A stretch of 64,000 nucleotides of DNA from Paracoccus denitrificans (GCA_005768755.1 VAFL01000001.1:412870-476869); one strand, 5' to 3'; counted from the first letter of the stretch, positions 25,969-35,222 are shown. Notes: generated from the sequence alone by a model not told the origin. Translations and numbers: made by a program.

Positions 25969-27606
25969 TCAGATCAGTGCCCAGTTTCCCGTCGCGACCG
26001 CCATCGCGGCGATCATCGCATTTGCCGCGATATGGGACCACACGGCGTCGTTCAGCCGGCGGCGCCGCAGATAGATCACGGCGAAAACCACCCCTGCCAG
26101 AAACCCGGCCAGCCAGCGCTGATGCATCAAGCCGAACAGGACCGAGCTTGCAATGATGGCCAGGATCAGGCGCGGCAGTTCAGGCCCCGACAGGCGATCC
26201 AGCAGATAGCCACGGAAGAAACGCTCTTCCACGATCGGGATCACAACGACCGTGCCGATGACGCGAATTGCTGCCCAGATGGCAAGTGCTGCCGGACCAA
26301 GCGTATTCAACTGGCTTCTTAGCGCCAGATTGGCAGCGCTGTCAGCAGCCGGTGCCGTGATCAGCCAAAAGATGCCGACCAACAGACCAGAGGTCACTGC
26401 AAAAGGACCGGGACCTTGGGCGTCATCTTCCGGTTTGACCTGAAGATAAAGCACAGTGGCCGCAATCGCCGCGATCTTCAGCGGGTATCCCAGGGCGGGG
26501 CTTGCGTAAAACGTCTGGACGAACAACTCGGCCAGCATGAACACGGCAAAAGGCAAAAGCAGCGCGGCCGCCGGATCGGAACGCAGCGGCACCGGGCGGG
26601 AGGTTGCCACGGGTCCGGCCTCGGTCCGGAAAAACCAGGGAATCCCGCGGGAGATCCAGATCAATCCAATGACAAGCAGCGTCAGGATCAGCCAGCCAGC
26701 GTGAGAGTGAAAGCCGTTCAGTGCCAGCTCTCTCGAGTGGTTGGCCCCGATCCACAGCAGGACAGAGATCCGCAGGATATTGAAGATGGCGCTGCCGATG
26801 AGGCCAATCACGATCAGCAGCAGGGCCTGGGGAAAGCGCAGATCCTGGCGGTAAAGATAGAGATAGGCGGTCAGGATGACCGTGACCAGAACCATGCCCT
26901 GCGTTCCAGAACATTCGTCGGCGATCAGCACAAGGAAGTTGTCCAGCCCGACAATCTTCGCAGGGGCGTCGATCGTGACCTCTCCCGGAAATAAAGAGAT
27001 CACGTCCACCACGCGGGCAAAGGTGAAATCCGACAGGGCGGGCAGTTGCCACATGCCATCGCTAAACGACAGCAACTCTGGCAGCGCCAGTGCAGCCAGC
27101 AGGCAGACAATTGGCGCCACGCCCAATCCGCCCAGGGTGGCGCGCCAGGCACTGGCCGGCGCCAGCCACGCCAGGGTTGCCGTCACGCAAGTCGCGGCAC
27201 CGATCAGCCAGAACCACATGACGCTGTCGAAGCTGGCTGCAAAATCATCAATCAGGATCGCTGGCAGCAGCATCAGAAAGAAGCCAGTTATCTGCAGAGG
27301 CGTCCAGAGCAGGTGAAACAGTCGGCGGTCCGTGCCAGAAATCAGCGGAATGAATGCCGCACCACGAATTGGCAGTATCAGGATCAGAACGGTTGCCACA
27401 GCAATGGCACGCGCGACACTATTGCGCAAAAACAGGCAGGTATTTCCGCTGGCAACCTGATGGCATTCAAGACGCATGCCGAACTGAAAAACCAGAACAA
27501 GCGCCAGAAGCTGCGCAGCGACCAAGCCGCAAATCACGCCCACACGCAAGCGCCCGACCGAATCCGGTCGGGCATCTGCCATTTGTGTATTGCCGGTCAC
27601 AGCCAT
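25969..27606 (-). CDS. xrtE: Exosortase E/CPBP protease fusion (VPEID-CTERM system)
   Basis: 545 residues, multi-pass membrane protein. The first part is an exosortase with the transpeptidase triad: Cys232 (ADECSGTQG), Arg279 (FNILRIS) and His302 (FHSHAGW). The second part, from about residue 350, is a CPBP/CAAX-type protease with EERFFR (460-465), FGLMH (491-495) and HIAAN (525-529). This fusion is the known exosortase E/protease type, which processes proteins with a short C-terminal sorting signal, cleaving near a PE motif and transferring the product to an undetermined acceptor. The likely substrate is encoded 895 bp upstream at 28501-28692. It sits in the middle of the exopolysaccharide operon. 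Confidence 0.9.
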   Translation of the reverse strand: MAVTGNTQMADARPDSVGRLRVGVICGLVAAQLLALVLVFQFGMRLECHQVASGNTCLFLRNSVARAIAVATVLILILPIRGAAFIPLISGTDRRLFHLLWTPLQITGFFLMLLPAILIDDFAASFDSVMWFWLIGAATCVTATLAWLAPASAWRATLGGLGVAPIVCLLAALALPELLSFSDGMWQLPALSDFTFARVVDVISLFPGEVTIDAPAKIVGLDNFLVLIADECSGTQGMVLVTVILTAYLYLYRQDLRFPQALLLIVIGLIGSAIFNILRISVLLWIGANHSRELALNGFHSHAGWLILTLLVIGLIWISRGIPWFFRTEAGPVATSRPVPLRSDPAAALLLPFAVFMLAELFVQTFYASPALGYPLKIAAIAATVLYLQVKPEDDAQGPGPFAVTSGLLVGIFWLITAPAADSAANLALRSQLNTLGPAALAIWAAIRVIGTVVVIPIVEERFFRGYLLDRLSGPELPRLILAIIASSVLFGLMHQRWLAGFLAGVVFAVIYLRRRRLNDAVWSHIAANAMIAAMAVATGNWALI

Positions 27607-27631
27607 ACGGTGCCTTGATCTTCTGAAGGAT

Positions 27632-28309
27632 CTATTTCCCGGTCTTCCTGACCAGAACCATTGCCGTCATCGCAATGATCCGGAAATCACGACCGAAATT
27701 CAGGTTGCGTTCGTAGTTTGCGTCCATCTGCACACGCTGTGCATAGCTGACTTCGTTGCGGCCGCTGACCTGCCATTCGCCGCTGAGTCCGGGGCGCAGC
27801 GAAAGATAATGATGCAGATTGCGTCCGTATCTTGGAAGTTCAGCGGCAGTCACGGGGCGGGGGCCGACAAGGCTCATATCTCCGCGCAGCACGTTGAAGA
27901 ACTGCGGCAGTTCATCAAGGCTTGTGCGACGCATGAAATTGCCCAGACGCGTAACGCGTGGATCTTCGCTTAGCTTCCTGTCCTGTTCCCACTCCTTGCG
28001 CGCGTCCTGATCGGTGGCAAGCAGGTCCTCAAGGACCTCTGCCGAATTGGCGACCATGCTGCGCAGTTTGTAGCAGCGAAACCTGCGACCGCCCCGGCCG
28101 ACGCGTTCATGCGCGTAAATGGGTGACGCGCCATCACGCGCAACGAAAAGCGCCAGAAGGGCGACAAGCGGCAGGATGAACGGCAGCAGGACCAGGCTGA
28201 TCGCGATGTCCAGCACGCGTTTGCCGTAGTCACGATAGACGTGTGAGCTTTGATAGTTAACTTCGTAGTCAGACTGATTAAGAGAAATTTCTGATACCTT
28301 ATCGGGCAT
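27632..28309 (-). CDS. Undecaprenyl-phosphate sugar phosphotransferase (ExoY/PglC-like)
   Basis: 225 residues: one N-terminal membrane helix (about 33-55) and the bacterial sugar transferase domain with KLRSM, the RRTSLDELPQ catalytic segment and GPRPVTAAE. It starts repeat-unit synthesis by moving a hexose-1-phosphate to undecaprenyl phosphate. ATG 28309 is preceded by GAGGAG with 6-nt spacing; a longer in-frame start at 28354 lacks such a site. It precedes xrtE by 25 bp. Confidence 0.9.
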   Translation of the reverse strand: MPDKVSEISLNQSDYEVNYQSSHVYRDYGKRVLDIAISLVLLPFILPLVALLALFVARDGASPIYAHERVGRGGRRFRCYKLRSMVANSAEVLEDLLATDQDARKEWEQDRKLSEDPRVTRLGNFMRRTSLDELPQFFNVLRGDMSLVGPRPVTAAELPRYGRNLHHYLSLRPGLSGEWQVSGRNEVSYAQRVQMDANYERNLNFGRDFRIIAMTAMVLVRKTGK

Positions 28310-28426
28310 AGCCAACTCCTCATTATAAAAGGTATGAAAATTCGTTATTCGCATGACAAATCTCTCCCGGGGATCGAAGCGGGTGCTGCGATCCTGACAG
28401 GCGAGTTGCCAATAAGATTTCTGGTC

Positions 28427-28452
28427 GGCCGCAGCGCTATAAGGCTGCGGCC
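28427..28452. repeat. 9-bp hairpin between the VPEID peptide gene and the sugar transferase
   Basis: GGCCGCAGC (28427-28435) and GCTGCGGCC (28444-28452) form a perfect 9-bp stem with an 8-nt loop. It lies in the 191-bp gap after the small peptide gene. It could be a partial terminator or a 3'-stabilising structure that allows more peptide than downstream enzymes, but no T run follows. Confidence 0.55.
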
Positions 28453-28500
28453 GTTACGAGCGGCCTTCGCGTGTTACGGGCCTAACTCAACATGTGGTGA

Positions 28501-28692
28501 TCAGCGGGCGCGGCGGCGCTCTCTGACAAGCAGCATCACGGCACAGATTGCGGCAAAGCCGACAATGCCGCCGGTCGCGCTGAGTTCCGGCACCGGATCA
28601 ACGGGGTAGGGCGGATGATCGGCAAGCGCCGCGCCCGAAACAGCAATCATGGCTGTGGTGGCAAGGCCGCCAATTGCGAGAATTTTTTCCAT
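28501..28692 (-). CDS. VPEID-CTERM-like exosortase substrate peptide
   Basis: A 63-residue protein made almost only of targeting signals. Residues 1-24 are a signal peptide ending AALA, followed by about a dozen residues rich in Pro (DHPPYPVDP). Then comes a PEP-CTERM-type sorting tail: VPELS (34-38), a TGG linker, a hydrophobic helix (about 42-56) and a basic end RERRRAR. The tail matches the exosortase E target layout, with VPELS in place of VPEID. AAGGAAAG precedes the ATG. It lies at the head of the exopolysaccharide operon that contains xrtE. After both cleavages only a very short peptide would remain. Confidence 0.82.
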   Translation of the reverse strand: MEKILAIGGLATTAMIAVSGAALADHPPYPVDPVPELSATGGIVGFAAICAVMLLVRERRRAR

Positions 28693-29587
28693 TTCAGTCG
28701 CTTTCCTTCTTCAGTGACAAGGTGGGGCGCGTAGGCCCGGGTAAAGGGTCGTTTAAAAAACTTCGTGCATTGCAGAGCCCCTGAAGCCTGGGATCGCCAT
28801 TGCTTCGATTGCCACGGCTGGCTTGCTTCGGCCTCTGCAAAATCTTGTACGTTGATGACTGATGCTGACGGTCAAGTCCGTCCAGCTGCTCGTTTGCGAA
28901 TAGCGCCCCCCAGCTAAGGTCCGTCATGGACTAAGGACACAAAAGCGCGCTGCAGTACCCTCCTTCGTCAGGAGCCGTGGATTCTGGCGCCACGAACGGT
29001 GTGACGCCGCGTTCCCGTGCACCCTATTAATAAATTTCCGGAATAGGAACAGTTCCAGATAAAGAAAAGTTGTGTAAATAAATCAACATAGTAGGCCATA
29101 CGTAATCTCTATAGTAGAATTTTTGTACGAAATGATCTGTTTATTAATTCTTGCCATACATGCTTTCGGATACCGTCGGGCAATTTATACGTGTGCGTGA
29201 CCGACCCGCGCGGCGAATCACCCTTTTCAAGCGTCGCGCCACCATTCGGCGAAACGGCCGGTGCGGCCATTGCCGCCATGCCCGGCGTGAAGCTGTCGAT
29301 GCCCATGGCATATCCTGCCTTGCGGGATTTGCCCGGTCTCTCGATCAGGTCCGATGCCGAGCGAGGAACCTTGATGCCAGCCCGCTGCCGGGCGTGGCGC
29401 GATGCGGGGTCACGCCCTGCATGCCGCTTGGATCATGGCGCAACCCGGTCGTCGGCCTTGCGCCAGTTATGACAGCCCAAGCGCGGGCAACTTCATGCTA
29501 AGCAGGTACGCGCCCTTTGTGCTGTCTTGATGGACTTCTTGTTCCGTATTTGAATATCAGTCAGCTTGGTGCCGACAGGCAACGGAG
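28693..29587. other. Long non-coding region with an AT-rich block
   Basis: No gene is convincing over about 895 bp. The part nearest the VPEID peptide must hold the exopolysaccharide promoter. Bases about 29020-29180 are markedly AT-rich against a GC-rich background, as expected for promoter or protein-binding DNA or for decayed DNA. Short frames at 28694-28927, 29109-29306 and 29191-29472 lack ribosome-binding sites and recognisable domains. Confidence 0.5.
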
Positions 29588-30649
29588 CTAGCCTTCCAGC
29601 GATGACAGATCGACGCGGGTCGTCCGCCCGGTTCTGGCGGCTTCAAGAATTGCCTCGATACAGGCCATATTGGCCGACCCATCGGCGGCTGTGATCAGCG
29701 GCACGTCCCGGCCCGCGATCACGTCGATGAAATGCTTAAGCTGGGCGATGTAAGGGTCCGCAGGATCGACGGGCAGTTTACTTGGCACCATTTCCGTCAT
29801 CCAGTCAGGTGCCCCAGGGTGCCGCCAAAGCGTCAGGTCCGGAAGCGACAGGCCCCCTGCGCTGCCCGCATAGTGATGTGCCGAGACCGGATGCGATGGG
29901 AAACGGGTCGGATTTTCGCCCGCTGTCAGATCCCATGCCCAAGGACCTGATGCAGCGTCGGAAATCGTCATGCCGACCAAAGCCCCCGATTCCAGCCGAA
30001 GGCTTACAGCGGCGCTTTCCTCGACCTCGAGGCCGCGGCGGGTGTTCGCGACCTGGGCCTGCGCCTCGGCAACCTCGCCGAAGAAATGCCGGATCAGATC
30101 GACCTCGTGGATCAGGTTGATCAGCAGCGGTCCGCCTGATCCGGCGCTGCGTCGCCACGCGGTATCGAAGTAGGGATCGGGCTTCATCAGGGTCGTCACG
30201 ACGTTTGCGACAACAAGATCACCGATGGCGCCTTGCGATATCGCCTGCCGCGCTGCCTTGATCAGCGGGTTGTGGCGGCGGTGATGACCCACAAGCAGCG
30301 GCGCATCATTCGACCGCGTTACCGAGACCAGACGTGCTGCCGCCTCAAGGCTCTGTGCAACCGGCTTTTCCAGCAGGACCGGGATGCCGGCGTTCAGCAG
30401 CGCTTCGGCGACCGGAAGATGTGTGGAATTCGGCGTCGCGACGATTGCACCATCGATGCCGCCTGCAGCGATCATCGCGCCGAGATCGCGATAAAGCGGC
30501 GTCTGAAAATTCTTCGCAATTTCAGTGCCTTGCTCGGATGGCTCGACAATGGCCGCAAGTACTGCCTGCGGCGTGCGTGCGATGGTTTCGATATGGGTTT
30601 GACCGATCAGGCCAGCACCGACAACGGCAATTCTGGTTTCGTTGTTCAT
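29588..30649 (-). CDS. Gfo/Idh/MocA-family oxidoreductase
   Basis: 353 residues with an N-terminal Rossmann domain (RIAVVGAGLIGQTH, residues 6-19), the family EKP motif (LLEKPVA near residue 95) and the C-terminal substrate-binding sheet domain (LINLIHEVDLIRHFFG). These enzymes use NAD(P) to oxidise or reduce sugars and inositols. It stands alone between the exopolysaccharide and siderophore loci, so its substrate is unclear; a nucleotide-sugar or inositol role is possible. ATG 30649 is the family-consistent start; the frame continues upstream without support. Confidence 0.86.
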   Translation of the reverse strand: MNNETRIAVVGAGLIGQTHIETIARTPQAVLAAIVEPSEQGTEIAKNFQTPLYRDLGAMIAAGGIDGAIVATPNSTHLPVAEALLNAGIPVLLEKPVAQSLEAAARLVSVTRSNDAPLLVGHHRRHNPLIKAARQAISQGAIGDLVVANVVTTLMKPDPYFDTAWRRSAGSGGPLLINLIHEVDLIRHFFGEVAEAQAQVANTRRGLEVEESAAVSLRLESGALVGMTISDAASGPWAWDLTAGENPTRFPSHPVSAHHYAGSAGGLSLPDLTLWRHPGAPDWMTEMVPSKLPVDPADPYIAQLKHFIDVIAGRDVPLITAADGSANMACIEAILEAARTGRTTRVDLSSLEG

Positions 30650-31023
30650 GAGTGCCCCAGTATCAGAATTGAATTCCAATAGTGATGAGTATCCATGATT
30701 ATCCATAGTATGCCCCAACGCAATAATCATGCGACGAGGCTGGATGGCCAAACACGGTTGATACCGATTCCTGGCGATCCTGTCGCGCGCCATTAACGGC
30801 GTTCCGTCTTTCACTGCCGAAGGGCAGGGCCGGCCGCTGGAAATTTGCGGTCAGACATTTTCAGCAGCTCGGATGTTGCAGGTTTGCAACGCTGACGCAG
30901 TGTTCCTTGCCGACGACTCGCATTCCATCACGGAAATAGCATACAGATTTGATCAGGATTTACTTCAAGTGATCGGACAAGCCACTCAGCCAGTCCTGCT
31001 CTTGTGCAGCACAGGTGTGAAAA
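30650..31023. promoter_or_regulatory. Divergent promoter region, Gfo/Idh gene and siderophore receptor
   Basis: This 374-bp gap separates divergent starts. Two direct TATCCAT repeats at 30690-30696 and 30700-30706 are spaced 10 bp apart, one helical turn, just upstream of the Gfo/Idh start and could be an operator. Iron control of the receptor is expected here, but I could not identify a convincing Fur, RirA or Irr box by eye. Confidence 0.45.
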
Positions 31024-33243
31024 ATGATGGCGAACAAGCGATGCATTTCTGTTGTAAGGACCACGGTTACGGGGTTGTTGCTGGCCACGACATGCTGGCC
31101 GGCTTTCGCGCAGGATGTGGCGGCCGATCCAGATACGATCGTTCTGGACACATTGGTCCTGACTGCTGAAGAGCAGGTGAAGCAGGCGCTTGGTGCCTCG
31201 GTCATCACCGAAGAAGATATGGAAAAGCAGCCGGTTAAAAACGACGTCTCGGAAGTCGTCCGCAAGATGCCGGGTGTTAACCTTACCGGAAACAGCGCAT
31301 CCGGTCAGCGCGGAAACCAGCGCCAGATCGACATTCGCGGCATGGGTCCGGAAAATGTGCTGATCCTGATCGACGGCAAGCCGGTGACGTCGCGCAATGC
31401 AATTCGGATGGGCCGGCAGGGCGAGCGGAACACGCGTGGCGATTCCAACTGGGTGCCGCCTGAACTGATCGAACGGATCGAGGTTCTGCGTGGCCCATCG
31501 GCTGCACGCTATGGCTCCGGCTCGGCCGGCGGCGTGGTGAACATCATCACCAAACGCCCCGATACGATGACCGGGACAGTCAGCATGCATTTCGACGTGC
31601 CGCAAAGCGACAAGGAAGGCGTTACCCGCCGCCTGAATGCAATGATCGCCGGTCCGATCAACGAACAGTTCAGCTATCGGGTCTACGGCAGCCTGAACAA
31701 GACAGACGGCGATGATCCCGACATCAACGACGGTCTTGCCGCGGGCACCGAGGGCGTGCGCAACAAGGACTTCGGTGCCTTACTGAGCTGGGAGCCGGAC
31801 GATTCGAACCGTGTCGACCTGGACTTCACCTATTCGCGGCAGGGCAATATCTATGCCGGTGAAGAAGGCAGCGGCGGCGGCGTCATCGAAGACCTGACCG
31901 ATGACGATGACAATGTGGTCTATATCCCAATTGGCGAGGAGACCAACACGACCCGCCGGCAGGTCTTGTCGCTGACGCATACGGGCGAATACAGCTTTGG
32001 CGCTTCAGAAAGCTATCTGCAGTGGGAAAAGACGCGCGACAATCGGGTTTGCGAAGGGTTGTCGGGAAGTGGCGAGGGCGACCTGCAGCTGTGCGCCGAT
32101 ACCGATGGCGACGGCGAATCCGATGACATCGCCTATATCGGCACCGAATATGAAACCATCTCTGCCAAAAGCGAATGGGACTTCTACAGCCAGATCGGCG
32201 GGCGCGAGGTCACCTATACCGTCGGGGCCGAGGTTCGCCGCGAGGAAATCGACACCTCGATCCCGTCCACGATTACCAATGCCGATGACCGCGACGAATT
32301 CCAGACGGCAGATTCCAAGCGCCAGACCATCTGGGGCGTCTATACCGAGGCGAATATCCTGGCGACCGACCGCCTGACGCTGACCCCCGGCCTGCGCTAT
32401 GATCACAGCGACAAGTTCGGCAGCAACATGTCGCCAAGCCTGAACGCGACCTATGATTTCAACGACGAATGGTCGATGAAAGTCGGTGTCGCGCGCGCTT
32501 TCAAGGCACCCAACCTGTTCCAGCTTAACCCGAACTATTACTATAACACGATGGGCAGGGGATGCCCCGCCGGCTATAACGGTCCATGCCGCATCAAGGG
32601 CAACCCGGATCTGGAGCCTGAGCACAGCGTGAACAAGGAAATCGGGGTCGCCTATGCGGGGGCAAACAGCATCAATGCCTCGCTGACCTATTTCCACAAC
32701 GACTACAAGAACCGCATCGCAGCGGACGTGATCGACGGCGCCGTCGACCCAGAAACGGGGGGCTCGATCTTCGAGTGGCGCAATACGCCCGAGGCCGTGG
32801 TCAGCGGTCTGGAAGGCAACTTTTCGACCCCGATCGCGGACGCCTTCACCTTCAACGCCAACGCGACCTACATGATCGAATCCAAGGATAAGCGCACCGG
32901 CAACCCGCTGAGCCTCGTGCCCGATTACACGATCAATGCCGAACTGGACTGGCAAGCGCAGGACGATCTTCTGGTGACTCTGTCCATGACCCATTACGGG
33001 CCGATCCCGACGATCGTCCGCACGCTCAGCACCAATGTTGATGCCGTTGACGAGGATCTGATCGTGCGCGGCGGTTATACCCTGTTCAATCTGGGGGCCA
33101 AATGGGATCTGAACGAGGCATCCTATGTGAATGCCGGTGTCACCAACCTGTTCGACAAGGAAATCAAGCGCACCGATGAAGGATCTGAAACCTTCAACGA
33201 ACCTGGCCGCGCCTTCTATGTCGGGCTGAGCAGAACGTTCTGA
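31024..33243 (+). CDS. fepA: TonB-dependent ferric catecholate siderophore receptor (FepA-like)
   Basis: 739 residues, outer-membrane beta-barrel with signal peptide (residues 1-29, cleavage after AFA). The plug domain reads RQIDIRGMGPENVLILIDGKPV and ERIEVLRGPSAARYGSGSAGG, close to the FepA/PfeA/BfeA group that takes up ferric enterobactin. It ends with the barrel signature and a terminal Phe (GLSRTF). Adjacent NRPS and aryl-AMP ligase genes support a catecholate substrate. Periplasmic binding protein and ABC permease genes are not in the window. Confidence 0.9.
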   Translation: MMANKRCISVVRTTVTGLLLATTCWPAFAQDVAADPDTIVLDTLVLTAEEQVKQALGASVITEEDMEKQPVKNDVSEVVRKMPGVNLTGNSASGQRGNQRQIDIRGMGPENVLILIDGKPVTSRNAIRMGRQGERNTRGDSNWVPPELIERIEVLRGPSAARYGSGSAGGVVNIITKRPDTMTGTVSMHFDVPQSDKEGVTRRLNAMIAGPINEQFSYRVYGSLNKTDGDDPDINDGLAAGTEGVRNKDFGALLSWEPDDSNRVDLDFTYSRQGNIYAGEEGSGGGVIEDLTDDDDNVVYIPIGEETNTTRRQVLSLTHTGEYSFGASESYLQWEKTRDNRVCEGLSGSGEGDLQLCADTDGDGESDDIAYIGTEYETISAKSEWDFYSQIGGREVTYTVGAEVRREEIDTSIPSTITNADDRDEFQTADSKRQTIWGVYTEANILATDRLTLTPGLRYDHSDKFGSNMSPSLNATYDFNDEWSMKVGVARAFKAPNLFQLNPNYYYNTMGRGCPAGYNGPCRIKGNPDLEPEHSVNKEIGVAYAGANSINASLTYFHNDYKNRIAADVIDGAVDPETGGSIFEWRNTPEAVVSGLEGNFSTPIADAFTFNANATYMIESKDKRTGNPLSLVPDYTINAELDWQAQDDLLVTLSMTHYGPIPTIVRTLSTNVDAVDEDLIVRGGYTLFNLGAKWDLNEASYVNAGVTNLFDKEIKRTDEGSETFNEPGRAFYVGLSRTF

Positions 33244-33313
33244 TCTGACTGCCGCAACTTCAACGTGTCGTCCGATGAATGTCGGGCGACACTGACTTCG
33301 ATACGGATATGAG

Positions 33314-34645
33314 ATGACCGACTATCTTGTGGATCATGAATACCCGCCGGTCTTCCATCCTGAACAATCGCCGATCTGGCTTGATGCGGTTCTGACAGCG
33401 CTCGGCTTTGCGCCGGTCGCTGGTGCGGAGTGGTGCGAGATAGGATGCGGGCGCGGCTTTACCGCTGCCATCATGGCGGCGGCCAATCCATCGATGAGGT
33501 TCACGGGCATTGATATCAATCCCGGCCATATCTCGGCAGCAGAGGCACTTGCCGAGGCGTCCGGGCTTGAAAATGTCAGCTTTCGTTGCGCCGATATCCG
33601 CGCTGATACCGGCTTTGGCCGTTTTGACTATATCGTCACGCATGGACTTATGTCCTGGGTCGGTGACGATGTTCGTGCCGCCATCGCCAGCTTCGCAGCC
33701 GGGCATCTGACGCCAGAGGGCGTGGCGGCGATCCAGTATATGAGCGATCCGGGCGGCGCTGCGTTCCGCGCCTTTCACGCCGTCTTCCGTGCGCTCTCCG
33801 GTCATTCTGATCCTGTCGGCGAGGGGCTGCGCCTTTTGACCGCAATGCGCGACGCGAAGGCCGGATTCTTCCAGCTTCACCCCCATGCGAGCCAGACGTT
33901 GGACAACCTGCTGCGCGAGACACCCGGCTATATCGCGCATGAATACATGAACCCGAATTTCAGCCCGCTGTCGTTTCAGGACGTCGACCATTTATTTGCG
34001 ACGCATGGACTTGGCTGGTGCGGCAGCGCGACACCTATCGAGAATATCGACGCCGTATCGCTGCCGGCCCAGGCGGCAAGTATCATCGCCCCGATCACCG
34101 AGCGTCGCTTGCGTGAAACCTTGAAGGATATCGCGCGCAATCAGGCGCAGCGCTATGATCTGTTCCGGTCAGCAGAGGGCGGTCAGGATGACGTGGCGCA
34201 TCTGGCGCGCCTTCGCGACGTAACCTGGACCATCCTGCCATCGGCGCCGCCACCCGCCGCATTGGTCTTTGATACATCCATCGGCCCGGTCGATGCTGAC
34301 GAACGCATCTTCGGCCCGCTTCTGACTGCATTGCACAAAGGGCCCGCCAGTTTCGATGTGCTGGAGAAGATCGACCCCTTCGCCGGGCGGCCGGGTCTGT
34401 TGAACCAGTCGCTTCAGGTGGCGATGTGGGCGGGCATTGCACACCCTTTCATCAGCCGGCCCGATGTCCGATCCGCCCGGCGGTTGAACCGTCTGCTGCT
34501 GCAGCAGGCAACCCGCGGCGCGGATGTTCCCGCGCTTGCCGCGCCTGCCATAGGCTCCGGCATCCGGGTCAGTAAAGAAGTTTTGTCAGACCTGAACAGG
34601 GGGTCGGGGGATGCGCGTCTGCGCAAGCTTCTTTGCCTCAACTAG
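33314..34645 (+). CDS. SAM-dependent methyltransferase with methyltransferase regulatory domain
   Basis: 443 residues. The N-terminal class I methyltransferase domain has motif I EIGCGRGFT (residues 42-50), GIDINP and a downstream FDYIVTHG. Residues about 200-290 match the methyltransferase regulatory domain found in this two-part family, followed by a C-terminal domain of unknown role. Lying between the siderophore receptor and the NRPS, it could tailor the siderophore, but the family also occurs in unrelated settings. Target unknown. Confidence 0.8.
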   Translation: MTDYLVDHEYPPVFHPEQSPIWLDAVLTALGFAPVAGAEWCEIGCGRGFTAAIMAAANPSMRFTGIDINPGHISAAEALAEASGLENVSFRCADIRADTGFGRFDYIVTHGLMSWVGDDVRAAIASFAAGHLTPEGVAAIQYMSDPGGAAFRAFHAVFRALSGHSDPVGEGLRLLTAMRDAKAGFFQLHPHASQTLDNLLRETPGYIAHEYMNPNFSPLSFQDVDHLFATHGLGWCGSATPIENIDAVSLPAQAASIIAPITERRLRETLKDIARNQAQRYDLFRSAEGGQDDVAHLARLRDVTWTILPSAPPPAALVFDTSIGPVDADERIFGPLLTALHKGPASFDVLEKIDPFAGRPGLLNQSLQVAMWAGIAHPFISRPDVRSARRLNRLLLQQATRGADVPALAAPAIGSGIRVSKEVLSDLNRGSGDARLRKLLCLN

Positions 34646-34652
34646 GTCGCGG

Positions 34653-35222
34653 TCAGGCGGGGTTTCGGCGCAACCTGCCGGCCATTTTGGCAAGCGTCCC
34701 ATCGCGCCACATGGTTTCATGCACGCCGACCATCAGGATATGACCAAGGATCACCAGTCCGAAGGCCCAGGCCACCTCGCCGTGCCAGCCGCCGATGGCC
34801 TGTGTCCATGCGACCTCCTGCGTCTGCGGTGCGAAGATCTGAAATCCGAAGGGGGCAAAGCCACGATCAGACCCCCAGGCGCGGGCAAGGGCCGCGAAGG
34901 GAACGAAGACCATCATGACATAAAGCAGGAAATGACCGGCGCTGGCGGCAAGGCCGAAGGCGCCTCCTCCGTGGTGGGGGCGGTTGGCGCGATTGAGAAG
35001 CGCCCAGATGACCCGAATGACGATCAGCACGAACAGGATGGTGCCTGTCGGTTGGTGCAATCCGACCATGAAGCCTGCCAGTTCGGATTCGCGACCAAGC
35101 CAAAGCTTCAGCCCCATGCCGGTGAACTGCAGCAGGACCAATGCGGCAATGGTCCAGTGCAGCAACCTGCTGATACGCCCATAGGCAAAACTGCTGTCGC
35201 GAAGTGGCAATGTCTCGTTCAT
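34653..35222 (-). CDS. Cytochrome b561-family membrane protein
   Basis: About 189 residues with four membrane helices and the paired haem-ligand histidines expected of bacterial b561 (RLLHWTIAA near residue 20, VGLHQPTGT, AGHFLLYVMM, VILGHILMVGVHE). It moves electrons across the inner membrane. Start is uncertain: ATG 35222, 35240 and 35249 are all in frame without a strong ribosome-binding site. It is on the opposite strand to the siderophore genes; a role in reducing ferric siderophore is possible but unproved. Confidence 0.83.
   Translation of the reverse strand: MNETLPLRDSSFAYGRISRLLHWTIAALVLLQFTGMGLKLWLGRESELAGFMVGLHQPTGTILFVLIVIRVIWALLNRANRPHHGGGAFGLAASAGHFLLYVMMVFVPFAALARAWGSDRGFAPFGFQIFAPQTQEVAWTQAIGGWHGEVAWAFGLVILGHILMVGVHETMWRDGTLAKMAGRLRRNPA

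Noticed and set aside
28694..28927. A 77-codon minus-strand frame just before the VPEID peptide gene.
   Set aside because: Although its stop lies 1 nt from the next start, it has no ribosome-binding site, no recognised domain and Ser/Arg/Gln-rich random-like composition.
29109..29472. Short frames at 29109-29306 (minus) and 29191-29472 (plus), considered as transposase or gene remnants.
   Set aside because: No transposase motif, terminal inverted repeats or target duplication was found, and neither resembles a known family by eye.
30815..31023. A Fur, RirA or Irr box before the siderophore receptor.
   Set aside because: Only weak TGA...TCA-like patterns are present; not enough to call without a matrix search.
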